Shown: piece by piece, positions 12,291-12,950 of the stretch | How the letters are laid out: every line of letters begins with the position of its first letter | Position numbering within the stretch: the stretch's first letter is position 1 | Origin: Verrucomicrobiota bacterium | GTDB taxonomy: Bacteria > Verrucomicrobiota > Verrucomicrobiia > Methylacidiphilales > Verrucolacustridaceae | Reading direction: 5' to 3' | DNA: 12,950 nucleotides | Assembly: GCA_010024525.1 (NCBI GenBank) | Contig: RGGS01000012.1 | Coordinates: 1-12,950, forward strand | Notes under the pieces: generated by a model | Told to the model about the DNA's origin: nothing | Databases searched by the model: none | What the model saw: only the letters and a program-made list of their open reading frames with translations | Made by a program: the position numbers and the translations under genes

Positions 12291-12950
12291 ATGACCCCGC
12301 GGGAGTTGGCCAAAAAATGTGACCGGATTCTGGACACAAAAAAGTTCCGGGATTATCCGGGAGCGAAGAACGGGTTGCAGGTTTCCCATCGCCGGACGGT
12401 GAAAAAAATTGGCTGGGCGGTGGATGCGGATATGGAATCGATTCGAAAAGCGGGGAAGGGAAAGGTGGATTTTCTGATCGTGCATCACGGGCTGTTCTGG
12501 GGGAGTTCGGCCTTGGATCGGAAGATTCGGGCAAAACGGATGCGGGAGGCAAAGAGACTGGGGGTGGCTATCTACTCCTCTCATCTCCCTTTGGACGCAC
12601 ATCCGGAGATGGGAAATTCGATCGGGCTGCTGAGGGCTTTAGGTTTGGGTGGGGCCAAGCGAAAACCGTTTGGCGTGGCCATGGGAAGAGCCATCGGGTG
12701 GAAGGTGGAAGGGGCCGGGTGGAAGCTGAGGGATTTGGCGAACCGGGTGAGTCGGGTCACGGGAAAAAAGGCGGTGGTTCTTGGGGCGGGTCCCCAGATG
12801 TGTCGAAGAATTGGGATCGTGACCGGGGGATTTGGGGATTTGGATCAGGTGGTGAAGGCGGGATTGGATGCCCTGATCACGGGCGAGGCGGACTATCCGA
12901 CGGAAGTGAAGGCCAGGGAGTTGGGGATCAATTTGATCTTGGCGGGGCAT
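12291..12950 (+). CDS. Nif3-like dinuclear metal centre protein (YbgI family), 3' end beyond the window
   Basis: The frame opens at ATG 12291 and is still open at the last base, giving 220 residues. Characteristic features are the opening MTPRELAKKCDRIL, GAKNGLQVS, IGWAVDADMESI, the metal-binding VDFLIVHHGLFW (H65, H66), AIYSSHLPLDAHPEMGNS (H98, D102) and, at the edge, ITGEADYPTEVKARELGINLILAGH. Family members form toroidal hexamers with a two-metal site per subunit. Their substrate is not settled; GTP cyclohydrolase I type 2-like and hydrolase roles have been proposed. The missing part should contain the GH..TE metal motif and perhaps 25-60 more residues. No clear Shine-Dalgarno precedes the ATG, only an A-rich stretch. 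Confidence 0.9.
   Translation, partial: MTPRELAKKCDRILDTKKFRDYPGAKNGLQVSHRRTVKKIGWAVDADMESIRKAGKGKVDFLIVHHGLFWGSSALDRKIRAKRMREAKRLGVAIYSSHLPLDAHPEMGNSIGLLRALGLGGAKRKPFGVAMGRAIGWKVEGAGWKLRDLANRVSRVTGKKAVVLGAGPQMCRRIGIVTGGFGDLDQVVKAGLDALITGEADYPTEVKARELGINLILAGH

Overview
The window reads as chromosomal DNA of a member of the Verrucomicrobiota (PVC group). The strongest clue is three secreted proteins that end in the PEP-CTERM tag written in the verrucomicrobial style (VPEPSA.SLLAVGLG followed by an Arg cluster). A Trp/Asp-Pro/Ala-rich repeat protein and many short GTAG-headed palindromes between genes fit this. The assignment is from pattern recognition, not from a search.

Layout. (1) Bases 1-2450 look accessory. 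Two small unrecognised membrane proteins and a YafQ/DinJ toxin-antitoxin pair all lie on the minus strand and are separated by two different direct repeats. R1 is about 113 bp (1-115 and 1786-1898) and starts exactly at the last codon of the upstream gene. R2 is 96 bp (777-872 and 1444-1539) and sits in front of the next gene. Gene boundaries coincide with repeat boundaries, as in cassette arrays, but no canonical integron attC site was found. (2) Bases 2450-5620 hold three plus-strand PEP-CTERM proteins. Their bodies are unrelated, but their tag-encoding DNA is nearly identical, and for two of them the similarity continues past the stop codon. The gaps around them carry diverged copies of dispersed repeats. 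(3) Bases 5625-7142 encode pyruvate kinase on the minus strand. (4) Bases 7498-8523 encode a membrane-anchored repeat protein that seems to have lost its C-terminus. It overlaps, tail to tail, a mannose-1-phosphate guanylyltransferase on the minus strand (8520-9590). (5) Bases 9713-10132 encode a DUF6941-like protein. (6) From 10137 on there is a cluster of REP-like palindromes, then an intracellular-type subtilase (10356-11282), an RluA-family pseudouridine synthase (11369-12079), further palindromes, and a Nif3-like protein (from 12291) that runs off the end.

The core genes (pyruvate kinase, GDP-mannose synthesis, pseudouridine synthase, Nif3) are mostly unrelated neighbours on alternating strands, so little operon structure is visible. 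The only clear operon is the toxin-antitoxin pair, which has a 4-nt overlap and a palindromic operator candidate. The guanylyltransferase could supply GDP-mannose for exopolysaccharide. PEP-CTERM proteins are usually found in bacteria that make exopolysaccharide, which would link regions 2 and 4, but this is inference.

The most rewarding signals are the repeat-bounded small-gene region (1-2450), the hairpin written into the Arg-tail codons of two PEP-CTERM genes with a compensatory base change, and two classes of GTAG-headed REP-like hairpins whose stems co-vary.
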